A DNA stretch of 64,000 nucleotides from Actinomyces israelii DSM 43320 (GCF_000711965.1 NZ_JONS01000009.1:62001-126000), one strand, 5' to 3'; shown: positions 8,584 to 17,536, numbered from the stretch's first letter. Numbers and translations: made by a program. Notes: generated by a model not told the origin, from the sequence alone.

Positions 8584-8841
8584 ATGACCGCTCCCGTCAT
8601 CGACACCGTCGCCGTCACCACCCCGGAGTCCACCGCCTCCTCGAGGACCGAGGCCAAGGCCGCCGACCTGCTGACCTTCAAGATCGGCATGGGCATCGTG
8701 GCCGCCGTCGTGTTCGTCATGGCCGTCGTCGGCGCCGTGGCCGGCTCCTCCGCGCTGCTGATCGCCTCGGGCTTCATCGGCGCCGCGAGCGCGCTGACCG
8801 GCGTCTACACCGGCGTGAACCTCATCGACCGAGCCGCCTGA
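8584..8841 (+). CDS. Small two-helix membrane protein
   Basis: This 85-aa protein has a polar N-terminus (residues 1-30) followed by two helices, FKIGMGIVAAVVFVMAVVGAVAG and LLIASGFIGAASALTGVYTG. No family is recognised. The ATG at 8584 has AAAGGA upstream with normal spacing. A type-A operator 127 nt upstream suggests the gene belongs to the inositol-linked regulon. Confidence 0.7.
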   Translation: MTAPVIDTVAVTTPESTASSRTEAKAADLLTFKIGMGIVAAVVFVMAVVGAVAGSSALLIASGFIGAASALTGVYTGVNLIDRAA

Positions 8842-8959
8842 GCAGCCGCTCGCAGACCCCGGAGGGACGCCGGCCCTACCGGTCCTTCCCGAGCTGCGCG
8901 GGCGACGTGGACCGCGCAGCAGGTCGCCCAGGGCGACCCGCAACCTCATCAGCACCTGA

Positions 8960-8987
8960 GAGCGCCACCCCGGCGGGGGCGGCGCTC
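8960..8987 (+). terminator. Hairpin downstream of the small membrane protein
   Basis: GAGCGCC (8960-8966) pairs with GGCGCTC (8981-8987), with an inner CCCC/GGGG stem. It lies 119 nt after the stop at 8841 and before the gene-end repeat that belongs to the opposite gene. Confidence 0.5.
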
Positions 8988-9024
8988 GCGTCATGTCCGG
9001 GCCGCTCCCGCACCAGGCGCCTCG

Positions 9025-9057
9025 AACCGATCTCGACGCGGAATACGACGATCTGGA
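9025..9057 (-). repeat. Gene-end repeat (copy D)
   Basis: The + strand holds ACCGATCTCGACGCGGAA, then a second, degraded unit. Read on the minus strand it begins 12 nt after the stop of the MFS gene at 9069-10451, in the same orientation to its gene as copies B, E, G, I and K. Confidence 0.75.
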
Positions 9058-9068
9058 CGCCGGCCCCG

Positions 9069-10451
9069 TCACCGCAGCGCGGCCAGCGCGCGCGGCAGCG
9101 CCAGCAGCGCCAGCAGCATGGCGGCAACCTGGCAGGTCAGCACCACCGCGACCGCGGCCCCGGCCGAGACGAGCAGCAGGGCCGTCGGGCCGAGCACAGA
9201 GCCGATCTGGACCAGCGGGCGGATGGCCGCGCCGGCGCGGCGCTGGGAGCGCAGCAGCCACGGCGGCACCATCGGGTCGATGCTGCCGGTGCACGCGGGC
9301 ACGACGGCGACGTACTGGCCGCCCACGAGCAGCACCGCGACGACGACCAGCACCGCCAGCGCCTCACCGCCGCGGAGTCCGCCCAGCAGCACCAGCAGCA
9401 CGACGGCGCAGGCCGAGGCGCCTGTACCGCCGAGCACCCAGGCGAGCGGGTACCGCTCGGAGCGTCTGCACGCCCCCGCCACCGCCAGGGCCGCCCACAG
9501 CGGGCCGACCACGACCGCCGGCCACACCGGCAGCGCCCGCCCGTCGGCCTCACCGAGCGCCCACGGCGTCAGGCACAGCGCCGCCAGTCCAAGCGGCAGG
9601 GCCTGCACCGCCTCGAGCACGAGCCCGGCGAGCACAGTGCGGCGCACCTGGGCGATGCGCAGGTCATCGACCGCCAGGGGGTGCTGCTCCCCCTGCATGC
9701 CGGCGTCCAGCCGCACCCAGTCGATGGCGACCGAGGCCTCCAGCGCCCCGTGCATCCGCCTGAGCGACGCGTAGGCGGCCTCCAGCCCGCCGCGGGCCGC
9801 GTACCAGTGCGGCGTCTCCGGCAGGGATATGGCGAGCACGCACCCGGCCAGCGCCAGCGCGGCCGCCACCGTCCAGGCGCACGCCCGCGCCTGGCCGGGC
9901 ATGGCCGCCCCGCCGCCCGCGCCCACGACCAGGGCCAGCCCAGCCCCGGCAGGCGCCAGCGCGCGCACGCGCGGCATGAGACGGCGGTGCCCGCGCACGG
10001 AGAGCTCGTGGGCGAGCTTGGGCACGACGATGGCGTACCCGCCGATCCCGAGCCCCGCGACCGCCCCCGCCGCCGCGCCCGTCCAGGCCCCGGGCAGGGC
10101 GCCGGCGATTGCGCCGAGAGCCACGAGGAAGCCGGAGGCGAGGACGGCGGGGCGGCGCCCCACGACGTGCGAGACCAGGTCGAGCACCGGGGCGCCCAGC
10201 AGGGAGCCGAGCGGGACGGAGGCGAGCAGCAGCATCAGGAGCGCGCTCTGGGTCGCCGCCCCGCCCGCCGGCGCGACCGTGCCGCCCGGCACGCCCCACC
10301 CGTGCGCCGCGCCCGACAGCGCGGCCCGCGCGGCGCCGTCGTCGGCCAGGCAGACCCCCAGCGCCCCCCAGACGGCCCCGGTGGCCGCTCCGACGCAGGC
10401 GAGGTGGGCGCCCAGAAGCCGCTGCATCGGGGAGCGGGTCGCGGTCGTCAT
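9069..10451 (-). CDS. Divergent MFS permease, sugar-porter-like
   Basis: A 460-aa protein with about 12 hydrophobic segments. VGRRPAVLAS follows helix 2 as a weakened motif A, and LPETPHWYAARGG (about 205-217) is the PESPRW element typical of sugar porters. The central loop (~220-262) carries ALEASVAIDWVRL. Other porter signatures such as NQxTGxN are absent, so the substrate may differ from that of the inositol porters here. It is divergent from the LacI gene at 10648 across 196 nt, which makes it the natural target of that regulator. A gene-end repeat follows the stop. Confidence 0.7.
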   Translation of the reverse strand: MTTATRSPMQRLLGAHLACVGAATGAVWGALGVCLADDGAARAALSGAAHGWGVPGGTVAPAGGAATQSALLMLLLASVPLGSLLGAPVLDLVSHVVGRRPAVLASGFLVALGAIAGALPGAWTGAAAGAVAGLGIGGYAIVVPKLAHELSVRGHRRLMPRVRALAPAGAGLALVVGAGGGAAMPGQARACAWTVAAALALAGCVLAISLPETPHWYAARGGLEAAYASLRRMHGALEASVAIDWVRLDAGMQGEQHPLAVDDLRIAQVRRTVLAGLVLEAVQALPLGLAALCLTPWALGEADGRALPVWPAVVVGPLWAALAVAGACRRSERYPLAWVLGGTGASACAVVLLVLLGGLRGGEALAVLVVVAVLLVGGQYVAVVPACTGSIDPMVPPWLLRSQRRAGAAIRPLVQIGSVLGPTALLLVSAGAAVAVVLTCQVAAMLLALLALPRALAALR

Positions 10452-10557
10452 CGGTCACCCTCCTGTGCTGGCCGTGCGCGGCGGCCCGCGCCGCAAGTCG
10501 CCGCGCCGTCCCTCCGGACCCGGCGGCCCACCCGGGACCTCAGGACCATAGGATGCC

Positions 10558-10570
10558 TTTGTGCGGACAA
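10558..10570. promoter_or_regulatory. Possible type-A operator (imperfect)
   Basis: TTTGTGCGGACAA resembles the TTTGT-N4-ACAAA operator but lacks the last A. It lies in the divergent region between the MFS gene (9069-10451) and the LacI gene (10648). Confidence 0.4.
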
Positions 10571-10647
10571 TAATGTCCACTTCTGCGACCCCCGTCGCGG
10601 CCCCTATCCTGGCCCGCGACACGTCGGCTCACCCCCGAGGAGGAAGT

Positions 10648-11676
10648 GTGCCCGCAGCGCCCCCGCCGGCTCCAGGCCCGCGCACCGGCCCCGCCACCCA
10701 GCAGGACGTCGCGCTCGCGGCGGGGGTCTCGCGCGGCCTCGTCTCGCTGGCGCTCAAGGGCGAGGGGCGCATGTCCGACGAGACCCGGCGGCGCATCCTG
10801 CGCACGGCGCGCACCCTCGGGTACCGGACCAACACGGCCGCGGCCGAGCTGGCGGCCCGGCGCTCGTCGCGCCTGGCCGTCATCGTCCCCTACCTGGACA
10901 ACCCCTTCTTCGACGTCCTCCTGCGCTGCCTGCGGCGCCACGCCGCCGACGCCGGTCACGTCCTGGTGGCCTTCGTCTCCGACCTGGAGGACTCCCTGGA
11001 GCACACGACGGTCGACGACGTGCTGTCCATGCGGCCGGCCGGGCTCCTCCTGCCCGGCACCTCCATGAGCGAGGACGAGCTCGCCGCCCTGGCCGGACAG
11101 GTCCCCCTGTGCGTCATCGACCGCGACCTGGAGACCGGGATCGTCCCCGTGGTTCGCCTGGACGAGGCCGACGCCGCCCGGCGCATCGCCGCGCACCTGG
11201 CCGCCCAGGGCCTGACGAACCTGGCCTTCTTCTCCCCGGCTCCCGGCCTGCAGGAGCTGCTGCTGGATGAGCGCCGCGGGGCCTGCCGCGCCGCCGCCGG
11301 GGCCGCGGGCCTGGCCTTCACCGAGGTCACGTGCGACGACGGCGCGAGCGCCGCGCTGGCCCGCGCCCGCGCCGAGCTCGGCGCCCCCCTGGGTGCGGTG
11401 GCCTACAACGACGTGCTCGGCATCGACGTGCTCGCGGCCACGCTCGCGGCGCACCTGGAGCCGGGGCGGGACGTCGCGCTCGTCTCCTACGACAACTCCC
11501 AGCTGGCCGCGCGCAGGCAGTTCTCCCTGACCAGCATCGACCAGTCCCCGGACCGGCTGGCGCGCGCCGCCATCACCGCCCTGCTCTCACCGGCGCGCAC
11601 CCCGGCCGCCCGCGTCACGGTGCAGGGATCGCTGGTGGCGCGCGCCTCGAGCCTGCACGGCCCCGCGCGGCCGTGA
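10648..11676 (+). CDS. LacI-family transcriptional regulator
   Basis: A 342-aa regulator. Its N-terminal helix-turn-helix reads ATQQDVALAAGVSRGLVSLA with the hinge helix AAAELAARRSSRLAVIVPYL. The sugar-binding periplasmic-protein-like domain fills the rest, with the expected VLVAFVSDLE, SYDNSQLAAR and TSIDQSPDRLA blocks. I start it at GTG 10648 because GAGGAGGAA precedes it at 10636-10645; the frame is open to 10561 without a ribosome site. It is divergent from the MFS gene at 10451. Its recognition helix (VSRGLVSLAL) is almost identical to that of the LacI protein at 19347, so the two may share operators. Confidence 0.9.
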   Translation: MPAAPPPAPGPRTGPATQQDVALAAGVSRGLVSLALKGEGRMSDETRRRILRTARTLGYRTNTAAAELAARRSSRLAVIVPYLDNPFFDVLLRCLRRHAADAGHVLVAFVSDLEDSLEHTTVDDVLSMRPAGLLLPGTSMSEDELAALAGQVPLCVIDRDLETGIVPVVRLDEADAARRIAAHLAAQGLTNLAFFSPAPGLQELLLDERRGACRAAAGAAGLAFTEVTCDDGASAALARARAELGAPLGAVAYNDVLGIDVLAATLAAHLEPGRDVALVSYDNSQLAARRQFSLTSIDQSPDRLARAAITALLSPARTPAARVTVQGSLVARASSLHGPARP

Positions 11677-11698
11677 GCCGCGCCGGCGCCCCACTGCG

Positions 11699-11767
11699 TC
11701 GAGATAGACATTTTCGTATGAGGTAGACGGTGACACCGCCGATCTCGTACGAAAATGTCTATCTCGA
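11699..11767. repeat. Long nested inverted repeat (20-bp arms)
   Basis: Perfect 20-bp arms at 11699-11718 (TCGAGATAGACATTTTCGTA) and 11748-11767 enclose a 29-nt loop. The loop holds a smaller inverted repeat, CGGTG-A-CACCG (11728-11738). It begins 22 nt after the LacI stop. It may terminate that gene or be the end pair of a minute mobile element. The arm is AT-richer than its surroundings. Confidence 0.7.
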
Positions 11768-11863
11768 CATGGGGCACGGCGGGCGCCCACGGGCGCCGCA
11801 CCTGCACGGCGACAGGTTCCGTGCACCACAGGGGTCTTGCGCACCCGGTCACGGCCCGCTATC

Positions 11864-11898
11864 TTTGTCCTTACATATTGCTGACGCGCGTTAGCAAT
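11864..11898 (+). promoter_or_regulatory. Operator cluster before the first oxidoreductase operon
   Basis: TTTGTCCTTACATA (11864-11877) is a half-decayed type-A site. It runs directly into a 22-nt palindrome (11877-11898) with outer arms ATTGCT and AGCAAT and an ACGCGCGT core, one mismatch in the arms. The CG-centred palindrome is typical of LacI-family operators. The start codon at 11942 lies 43 nt downstream. Confidence 0.7.
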
Positions 11899-11941
11899 CT
11901 TCCTCACATTGGCCGACGACGGCCGTCAGGAGAAAGAGTCA

Positions 11942-13138
11942 ATGAGCACCAAGAAGCAGATCGGCATCGGCGTCATCTCCCTGGGATGGATGGGCCGGCT
12001 CCACGCCCGCAGCTACCGCTCCGTCTCGGAGCGCTTCCCGGAGCTCGGCGCCCGGGCCCGGCTGGTGGCCGCCGCCGATCCCGTCGAGGAGGCCCAGCGC
12101 GCCGCCGTCGAGGACCTCGGCTTCGAGCGCGCCTACGCCGACTACCGCGAGCTCCTCGCCGACCCGCAGGTGGAGGCCGTCTCCATCTGCTCCCCGAACT
12201 ACCTGCACGAGGAGATCGCCCTGGCCGCCGTCGAGGCCGGCAAGCCCTTCTGGATCGAGAAGCCCATGGGAGTCTCGGCCGAGCAGGCCCGGCACGTGGC
12301 CCGCGCCGCCGCGGACGCGGGCCTGGTCACCGCCGTCGGCTTCAACTACCGGCATGCCCCGGCCATCGAGTACATGCGCCACCTGGTCCGCTCCGGCGAG
12401 CTCGGCCGGATCACCAACGTGCGCGTGTGGTTCATCGCCGACTACAACTCCTCGCCGCGCGGCCCCCTGACCTGGCGCGCCTCGCGCGAGAAGGCGGGCG
12501 CCGGCGTCGTGCCCGACCTCATGAGCCACGGCGCCGACCTGGCCCAGTACGTCGTCGGCCGCATCGCCTCGGTCACCGCCGTCACCGACACCTTCATCAC
12601 CGAGCGCCCCATCCCCACCAAGATGGGCATCGGCCACTCCGGCTTCGAGATCGGCGACGAGGTCGGCCCGGTGGAGAACGAGGACTACGTCGGCATGCTC
12701 GTGCGCTTCGACGGCGGGGTCATCGGCACCATGGAGTCCTCGCGCGTCAGCGTGGGGCCGCGCGCCGAGTACGTCGTCGAGGTCTACGGCACCAGCGGCT
12801 CGGCGCGGTGGAACTTCGAGCGGCTCAACGAGCTTCAGGTGTGCACCACCGTCGACGGCGGTCCCACCCATGGCTACACCCGCGCCATGGCGGGTCCCGC
12901 CTGGGGCGACTGGAGCCGCTACCAGCCGGCCATCGGCACCTCGATGGGCTTTGACGACCTGAAGTCCGTCGAGGCCGCCCAGTTCCTGCGCTCGTTCCTC
13001 ACCGGGACCCAGGTGGCGCCGTCCGCCGCCGACGCCTGGTGCGCCGCGGAGGTCGACGAGGCCGTCGTCGCCTCGGCCGCCGACGCCCGCTGGCACGACG
13101 TTGCGCGCGTGGACCTGCCCACCACATTCGACGCCTGA
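11942..13138 (+). CDS. Gfo/Idh/MocA oxidoreductase (polyol dehydrogenase)
   Basis: A 398-aa NAD(P)-dependent oxidoreductase. The Rossmann fold starts GIGVISLGWMGRLHARSY; the conserved IEKPMG (about 108-113) and the substrate-domain block VVPDLMSHGADLAQYVVG follow. It belongs to the longer (~400 aa) branch of the family, like the protein at 39643. Branch members include scyllo-inositol and glycoside dehydrogenases. The start at 11942 has AGGAGAAAG upstream. It heads an operon with a sugar porter (52-nt gap) and iolE, which argues for an inositol isomer as substrate. The exact substrate is inferred. Confidence 0.85.
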   Translation: MSTKKQIGIGVISLGWMGRLHARSYRSVSERFPELGARARLVAAADPVEEAQRAAVEDLGFERAYADYRELLADPQVEAVSICSPNYLHEEIALAAVEAGKPFWIEKPMGVSAEQARHVARAAADAGLVTAVGFNYRHAPAIEYMRHLVRSGELGRITNVRVWFIADYNSSPRGPLTWRASREKAGAGVVPDLMSHGADLAQYVVGRIASVTAVTDTFITERPIPTKMGIGHSGFEIGDEVGPVENEDYVGMLVRFDGGVIGTMESSRVSVGPRAEYVVEVYGTSGSARWNFERLNELQVCTTVDGGPTHGYTRAMAGPAWGDWSRYQPAIGTSMGFDDLKSVEAAQFLRSFLTGTQVAPSAADAWCAAEVDEAVVASAADARWHDVARVDLPTTFDA

Positions 13139-13190
13139 GCCGGGCCGCCGTTCGAGACCCAAGACCCCCAGCCTCCAAGGAGACAACCGC

Positions 13191-14855
13191 ATGAGCACAA
13201 CTGCGCAGACGATCCCCCTGAAGGGGATCACCCCGGAGGCGATGACGAAGGCCGTCGCGGATACTCCACCATCGGGCAGGCACCGCGGGATCCTCGCCAT
13301 CGCCGGCGTGGCCACCCTCGGCTCGCTGCTCTTCGGCTACGACACCGGCGTCATCTCCGGCGCCCTGCCCTACATGTACATGCCCTTCGGCGCCAAGGGC
13401 CTCCAGCTGACCAGCCTGGAGGAGGGCGCCATCGGCGGGACCCTGCTCATCGGCGCCGCGCTGGGCGCGCTCATCGGCGGACGCCTGTCCGACCGCTACG
13501 GGCGCCGGCACAACATCACCATGCTGGCCATCCTCTTCCTCCTGGGGGCCCTGGGCACCACCTTCGCTCCCAGCGTGTGGGTGATGTACCCCTTCCGCGT
13601 CATCCTCGGCTTCGCCGTGGGCGGCGCCAGCGCGACCGTCCCCGTCTACCTGGCCGAGACGGCGCCCAAGCGCATCCGCGGCTCGATCGTCGCCATCGAC
13701 CAGCTCATGATCGTCACCGGCCAGCTGCTCGCCTTCGCCATGAACGCGGCCATCAGCACCGCCCAGGGAGGCCCGAAGGTCACCATCTCCTCCCTGCCCG
13801 CGCAGAGCTACGGGCTGGAGACCGGGCTGCAGCCCTTCGACAACATCTCCAGGCTGCAGGCCTCCAAGGGCGGCCCGCTCAGCTCCGCCGCCTACCACCA
13901 GTTCCTCGACCAGATCGTCATCTCCGGCGGCAACGGCGAGACCTGGCGCTACATGCTCGTCCTGTGCTCCGTCCCCGCCGTCGCCCTGTGGATCGGTATC
14001 CGGCTCATGCCCGAGTCCTCGCGCTGGTACGTGGCCAAGGAGCGCCTCTACGACGCCATCGGCGCCCTCAAGCGCGTGCGCAACCCCCTCAAGGACGGCC
14101 CCCTGGAGGACGAGCTCATCGAGATGGCCGAGGCGCGCCAGCGCGAGCTCGCCGAGGAGGCCCGGCGCCGGGGCCTGGGGTACGTCTGGAGCACCCCGTG
14201 GCTGCGCAGGCTGCTGGGCGTGGGCATCTTCCTGGCCATCGTCAACCAGACCACGGGCGTCAACACCGTCATGTACTACGCGCCCAAGGTCCTGGAGTAC
14301 GCCGGCATGTCCACCTCGTCGTCCATCACCGCGCAGGTCGCCAACGGCGTCATGAGCGTCATCGGGTCGGCCATCGGCATCTGGCTCATCATGCGCTTCC
14401 GGCGCCGTCAGATCCTCATCGCCGACGTCACCGGGGTGGGCGTGTGCCTGCTCGGCATCGCCGCGACCTTCCAGCTGGCCATCGCCCCGCACATGGAGGC
14501 GGGCACCGCCCCGCCGTCGTGGGCCGCCTTCCTCATCCTGGGCCTCATGGCAGTCTTCATGCTCATCGTCCAGTCCTCCAACGGCACCGTGGTGTGGACC
14601 ATGATGGGCGAGATCTTCCCCGCCAACGTCCGCGGCGTTATGAACGGCACCGCCATCTTCTGCATGTGGGTGGCCAACGCCGCCATCACATGGACCTTCC
14701 CTCCCATGATGGAGAGGCTCGGCGGCGGGCTGACCTACACCATCTACGGAGCGCTCAACCTCGCCATCGCCGTCGTCCTCCTCAAGATCATGCCCGAGAC
14801 CTCCGGACGCTCCCTGGAGCAGATCGAGCAGGATATGGAGGCCCGCTACTCCTGA
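13191..14855 (+). CDS. Sugar porter MFS, probable inositol:proton symporter
   Basis: A 554-aa, 12-helix symporter importing a polyol. Sugar-porter signatures are all present: FGYDTGVISGALPYM in helix 1, GGRLSDRYGRRHNI (motif A), PESSRWYVAKERL after helix 6, NQTTGVNTVMYYAPKVLEYA in helix 7 and PETSGRSLEQIEQ at the C-terminus. An ~80-residue insertion between helices 5 and 6 makes it longer than usual (~460-480); the porters at 17537 and 22754 share it. AAGGAG precedes ATG 13191. Its position between an oxidoreductase and iolE supports an inositol transporter (IolT-like). Confidence 0.88.
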   Translation: MSTTAQTIPLKGITPEAMTKAVADTPPSGRHRGILAIAGVATLGSLLFGYDTGVISGALPYMYMPFGAKGLQLTSLEEGAIGGTLLIGAALGALIGGRLSDRYGRRHNITMLAILFLLGALGTTFAPSVWVMYPFRVILGFAVGGASATVPVYLAETAPKRIRGSIVAIDQLMIVTGQLLAFAMNAAISTAQGGPKVTISSLPAQSYGLETGLQPFDNISRLQASKGGPLSSAAYHQFLDQIVISGGNGETWRYMLVLCSVPAVALWIGIRLMPESSRWYVAKERLYDAIGALKRVRNPLKDGPLEDELIEMAEARQRELAEEARRRGLGYVWSTPWLRRLLGVGIFLAIVNQTTGVNTVMYYAPKVLEYAGMSTSSSITAQVANGVMSVIGSAIGIWLIMRFRRRQILIADVTGVGVCLLGIAATFQLAIAPHMEAGTAPPSWAAFLILGLMAVFMLIVQSSNGTVVWTMMGEIFPANVRGVMNGTAIFCMWVANAAITWTFPPMMERLGGGLTYTIYGALNLAIAVVLLKIMPETSGRSLEQIEQDMEARYS

Positions 14856-14971
14856 CACTGGACCCGCATTAGTCCTGACAATTACGATTGCACCCAACGG
14901 GCCCGGCGGCCCGCTCCCCCACCGGAGGGGCCGCCCGCCCCGCGGACCCGAGACTTCAAAGGAGAAAGCTC

Positions 14972-15898
14972 ATGACATTCCGGCTCGACCCCGCCACCGC
15001 CATCACCGACCCGAACGGCATCACCTGGGGCATGCACCCCATCACCTGGCGCAACGACGACATCCCCGAGGTCGGCGCCTTCAACACCCTGGAGGACATG
15101 CTCCTGGACCTGGCCGACGTCGGCTTCCGCGGCACCGAGTGCGCCGGCTTCTTCCCGCCCAAGGAGGTCGTCAAGGAGCGCATCGACGCCCGCGGCATCA
15201 AGATCGTCGCCCAGTGGTTCTCCGCCTTCATCGTGCGCGACGGCGTGGAGGCGGTCGTTCCCGACTTCACCGCCACCTGCGAGTACCTGGAGTACCTGGG
15301 CGCCACCCGTATCGTCGTCTCGGAGCAGACCGGCAGTGTCCAGGGCGTGCGCGACGTGTGCATCTTCACCAACAAGCCGGTTCTGAGCGGCCAGGAGTGG
15401 CCCCTCCTGGCCGAGGGCCTGAACCGCCTGGGAGACATCGCCCACGACCACGGCCTCGAGCTCGTCTACCACCACCACCTGGGCACGGTTATCCAGACCA
15501 AGGAGGAGACGATCCGCCTCATGGAGCTGACCGACCCGGCCAGGGTCTCCCTCCTGTTCGACACCGGGCACGCCTTCGTCGGCGACGGCGACGTCATGGG
15601 GCTGCTGGAGGCGACGGTCGACCGCGTCAAGCACGTCCACTTCAAGGACGTGCGCCCGGACAAGATGAAGGAGTCCCGCGAGGCGGAGCGCTCCTTCCTC
15701 GACTCCTTCCTGGCCGGCATGTTCACCGTGCCGGGCGACGGCATGATCGACTTCACCGAGCCCTACAGGTTCCTGGTCGACCACGGCTACAAGGACTGGA
15801 TCCTGGTGGAGGCCGAGCAGGACCCGGCCATCGCCAACCCGCACGAGTACGCCACCAAGGCCCGCGCCTACATCGAGGGCGCCCTGTTCAAGGCCTGA
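14972..15898 (+). CDS. iolE: Inosose dehydratase (IolE)
   Basis: Dehydrates 2-keto-myo-inositol to the trihydroxycyclohexane-dione. The 308-aa TIM-barrel protein begins GITWGMHPITWRNDDIPEVG, the hallmark start of IolE, followed by DVGFRGTECAGFFP. Metal-site elements are LVYHHHLGTVIQ, FDTGHAFVGDGD and VKHVHFKDVRPDK. The length matches the family. AAAGGAG precedes ATG 14972. It is the third gene of the 11942 operon, and a strong hairpin follows. Of the five isomerase-like proteins in the window this is the one clearly assignable to IolE. Confidence 0.93.
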   Translation: MTFRLDPATAITDPNGITWGMHPITWRNDDIPEVGAFNTLEDMLLDLADVGFRGTECAGFFPPKEVVKERIDARGIKIVAQWFSAFIVRDGVEAVVPDFTATCEYLEYLGATRIVVSEQTGSVQGVRDVCIFTNKPVLSGQEWPLLAEGLNRLGDIAHDHGLELVYHHHLGTVIQTKEETIRLMELTDPARVSLLFDTGHAFVGDGDVMGLLEATVDRVKHVHFKDVRPDKMKESREAERSFLDSFLAGMFTVPGDGMIDFTEPYRFLVDHGYKDWILVEAEQDPAIANPHEYATKARAYIEGALFKA

Positions 15899-15934
15899 TG
15901 CCCGGCCCGGCTGCTCCGAGCCCCGGTCCCAGTG

Positions 15935-15972
15935 CGGCGGCGCCCCCTCCGGGTCTGGAGGGGGCGCCGCCG
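15935..15972. terminator. Bidirectional hairpin terminator
   Basis: Perfect 16-bp arms CGGCGGCGCCCCCTCC (15935-15950) and complement (15957-15972) lie between the convergent ends of iolE (15898) and the alcohol dehydrogenase (16004). Confidence 0.85.
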
Positions 15973-16003
15973 TCGTGCTCGGGTGCGGCAGGGAGGGCCG
16001 CCG

Positions 16004-17161
16004 TCACAGGCTCATGTCGACCACGGCGCGCCCCTGGATCTGGCGGTTGCGCAGCGCCTCGTAGCCCACGCCCGCCTCCTGGAGCGGGAAGCGGCGCGAG
16101 ACGACGTCGGCGTAGTTGATGACGCCGCGCGCGGCCAGGTCGACGACGGCGGGCAGGTCCTGGCGGGTCCGGGCGCCGTAGGAGCCGAGGATCGACTGGC
16201 TGCGGCGCACCGTGCGGTTGATCTCCACCTCGGCGGTCTGGACGCCCGCGCCCAGGCCGATCGGCACCATGCGGCCGCCGTCGGCCAGCACGTTCAGGGC
16301 GGTGGTCCAGGTGGCCGGGATGCCCAGGGCCTCGAAGGCGACGTCCACGCCCTTGCCGCCGGTCAGCCCGAGGACCTCCTCTCGGGCGTCGTGGGTCACG
16401 GAGTTGACGACGGCGGTGGCGCCGTAGCCGGGCATGGGGGCGAGCTTGTCGTCATCGACGTCGATGGCGATGACCTGGCTCGCCCCGAAGGCGCGGGCGA
16501 TCTGGACGATGTTGGTGCCCACGCCGCCGGTGGCGACGACGGCGACCGTCTCGCCGAAGCGCAGGTCGGCGCCGCGGCGCACGGCGCCGTAGCCGGTCAT
16601 GGCCGCGCAGCCCAGGATGGCGGCGGGCACGAGGTCGATGGACTCGGGCGCGGGCGCCACGGCGGTGGAGGGGATGACGGCGTACTCGGCCAGGCCGCCC
16701 ATAGAGTACATGTAGACCGGCTCGCCCTCGGGGGTGGCCAGGCGGGTGGTGCCGTCGTAGAGGACGCCCTTGAGCCGGTTGAGGTCGAAGAAGGGGCCGC
16801 ACAGCTCGTCGTGGCCGGCGGCGCAGGCGTCGCACTGGCCGCAGGGCATGAGGAAGCCGCCGGCGACGTTCTGGCCGACCTCGAGGCCGGTGTGCTCGTT
16901 GCCGGGGCCCAGCTCGACAATGGTCCCGGTGACCTCGTGGCCGAGCACGGCGGGCAGGGGGAAGGCGATGGCGCCGCCGATGACGTGCAGGTCGGAGTGG
17001 CACAGGCCGCAGGCGGCGACCTTGATGAGCACCTCGCCGGCCTTGGGGCGGGGGGTGCGCAGGGTCTCCACCTCAAGACCCTTGTCGTGGTCGCGCAGCA
17101 CGGCGGCGCGCATGGTCTCGGGGATCGTCGGACTGGTTCGGACTGCTTCGTTGCTGGTCAT
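16004..17161 (-). CDS. Zinc-dependent medium-chain alcohol dehydrogenase
   Basis: A 385-aa NAD-dependent MDR dehydrogenase. Catalytic zinc ligands are in CGLCHSDLH (Cys54) and GHEVTG (His75, Glu76). Structural zinc cysteines are in CGQCDACAAGHDELC. The nucleotide fold reads VATGGVGTNIVQIARAFGAS with an acidic DVDDD. MDR enzymes of this shape oxidise alcohols or polyols. It sits inside the inositol regulon, and a type-A operator overlaps its likely promoter (17241-17254), so a substrate from the same catabolism is likely but not shown. Confidence 0.88.
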   Translation of the reverse strand: MTSNEAVRTSPTIPETMRAAVLRDHDKGLEVETLRTPRPKAGEVLIKVAACGLCHSDLHVIGGAIAFPLPAVLGHEVTGTIVELGPGNEHTGLEVGQNVAGGFLMPCGQCDACAAGHDELCGPFFDLNRLKGVLYDGTTRLATPEGEPVYMYSMGGLAEYAVIPSTAVAPAPESIDLVPAAILGCAAMTGYGAVRRGADLRFGETVAVVATGGVGTNIVQIARAFGASQVIAIDVDDDKLAPMPGYGATAVVNSVTHDAREEVLGLTGGKGVDVAFEALGIPATWTTALNVLADGGRMVPIGLGAGVQTAEVEINRTVRRSQSILGSYGARTRQDLPAVVDLAARGVINYADVVSRRFPLQEAGVGYEALRNRQIQGRAVVDMSL

Positions 17162-17240
17162 GTCGCTGTCACTCTCTGGCGGGGTTGGACGGCGGTGGAC
17201 ATCGACCGCCGACAGCGCAAGCCTAGCGCAGAATGGCTTA

Positions 17241-17254
17241 TTTGTCCTTACAAA
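17241..17254 (-). promoter_or_regulatory. Type-A operator at the alcohol dehydrogenase promoter
   Basis: TTTGTCCTTACAAA. On the minus strand a candidate -35 AGGACA lies inside the operator and a -10 TAGGCT lies 17 nt further on. Binding here would block the promoter of the gene at 17161. Confidence 0.65.
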
Positions 17255-17418
17255 TTGTCCTCATATTCGAGTGGCGGGGACCTTGGCGGCCCGCGCCCCC
17301 GCCGCCGCGGCCGCCGGGGAGCGAGGGCGGACCCGCGGGGCGGGGCGCGGACCGGGCGCCTCACGGCCGAGGACGGCGAGCCCAGGACCCCGAGCAGCGG
17401 CCACCACGTGAACGAGGA

Positions 17419-17465
17419 TTTGTCACAACAAAGACTTGACTTCATCGTTCACGCGCGTGAACAAT
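17419..17465 (+). promoter_or_regulatory. Promoter with both operator types, sugar porter 2
   Basis: TTTGTCACAACAAA (type A, 17419-17432) ends 3 nt before a -35 TTGACT (17436-17441); AACAAT (17460-17465) is a candidate -10 with 18-nt spacing. The perfect palindrome GTTCACGCGCGTGAAC (type B, 17447-17462) covers the spacer. The 375-nt region 17162-17536 holds these sites and no gene. Confidence 0.75.
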
Positions 17466-17536
17466 GGGGCGGCGCACACCTCCGTGCGACAGTCCGCCGA
17501 TCAGAGTCGATCGGCGCAAGCAGAAGGATCCGTCCC

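Noticed and set aside
8019-11270. 1083-codon open frame on the + strand
   Set aside because: It is antisense to the HXXEE and MFS genes and runs into the LacI region; its product is Arg/Pro-rich low-complexity sequence expected from third-position GC bias.
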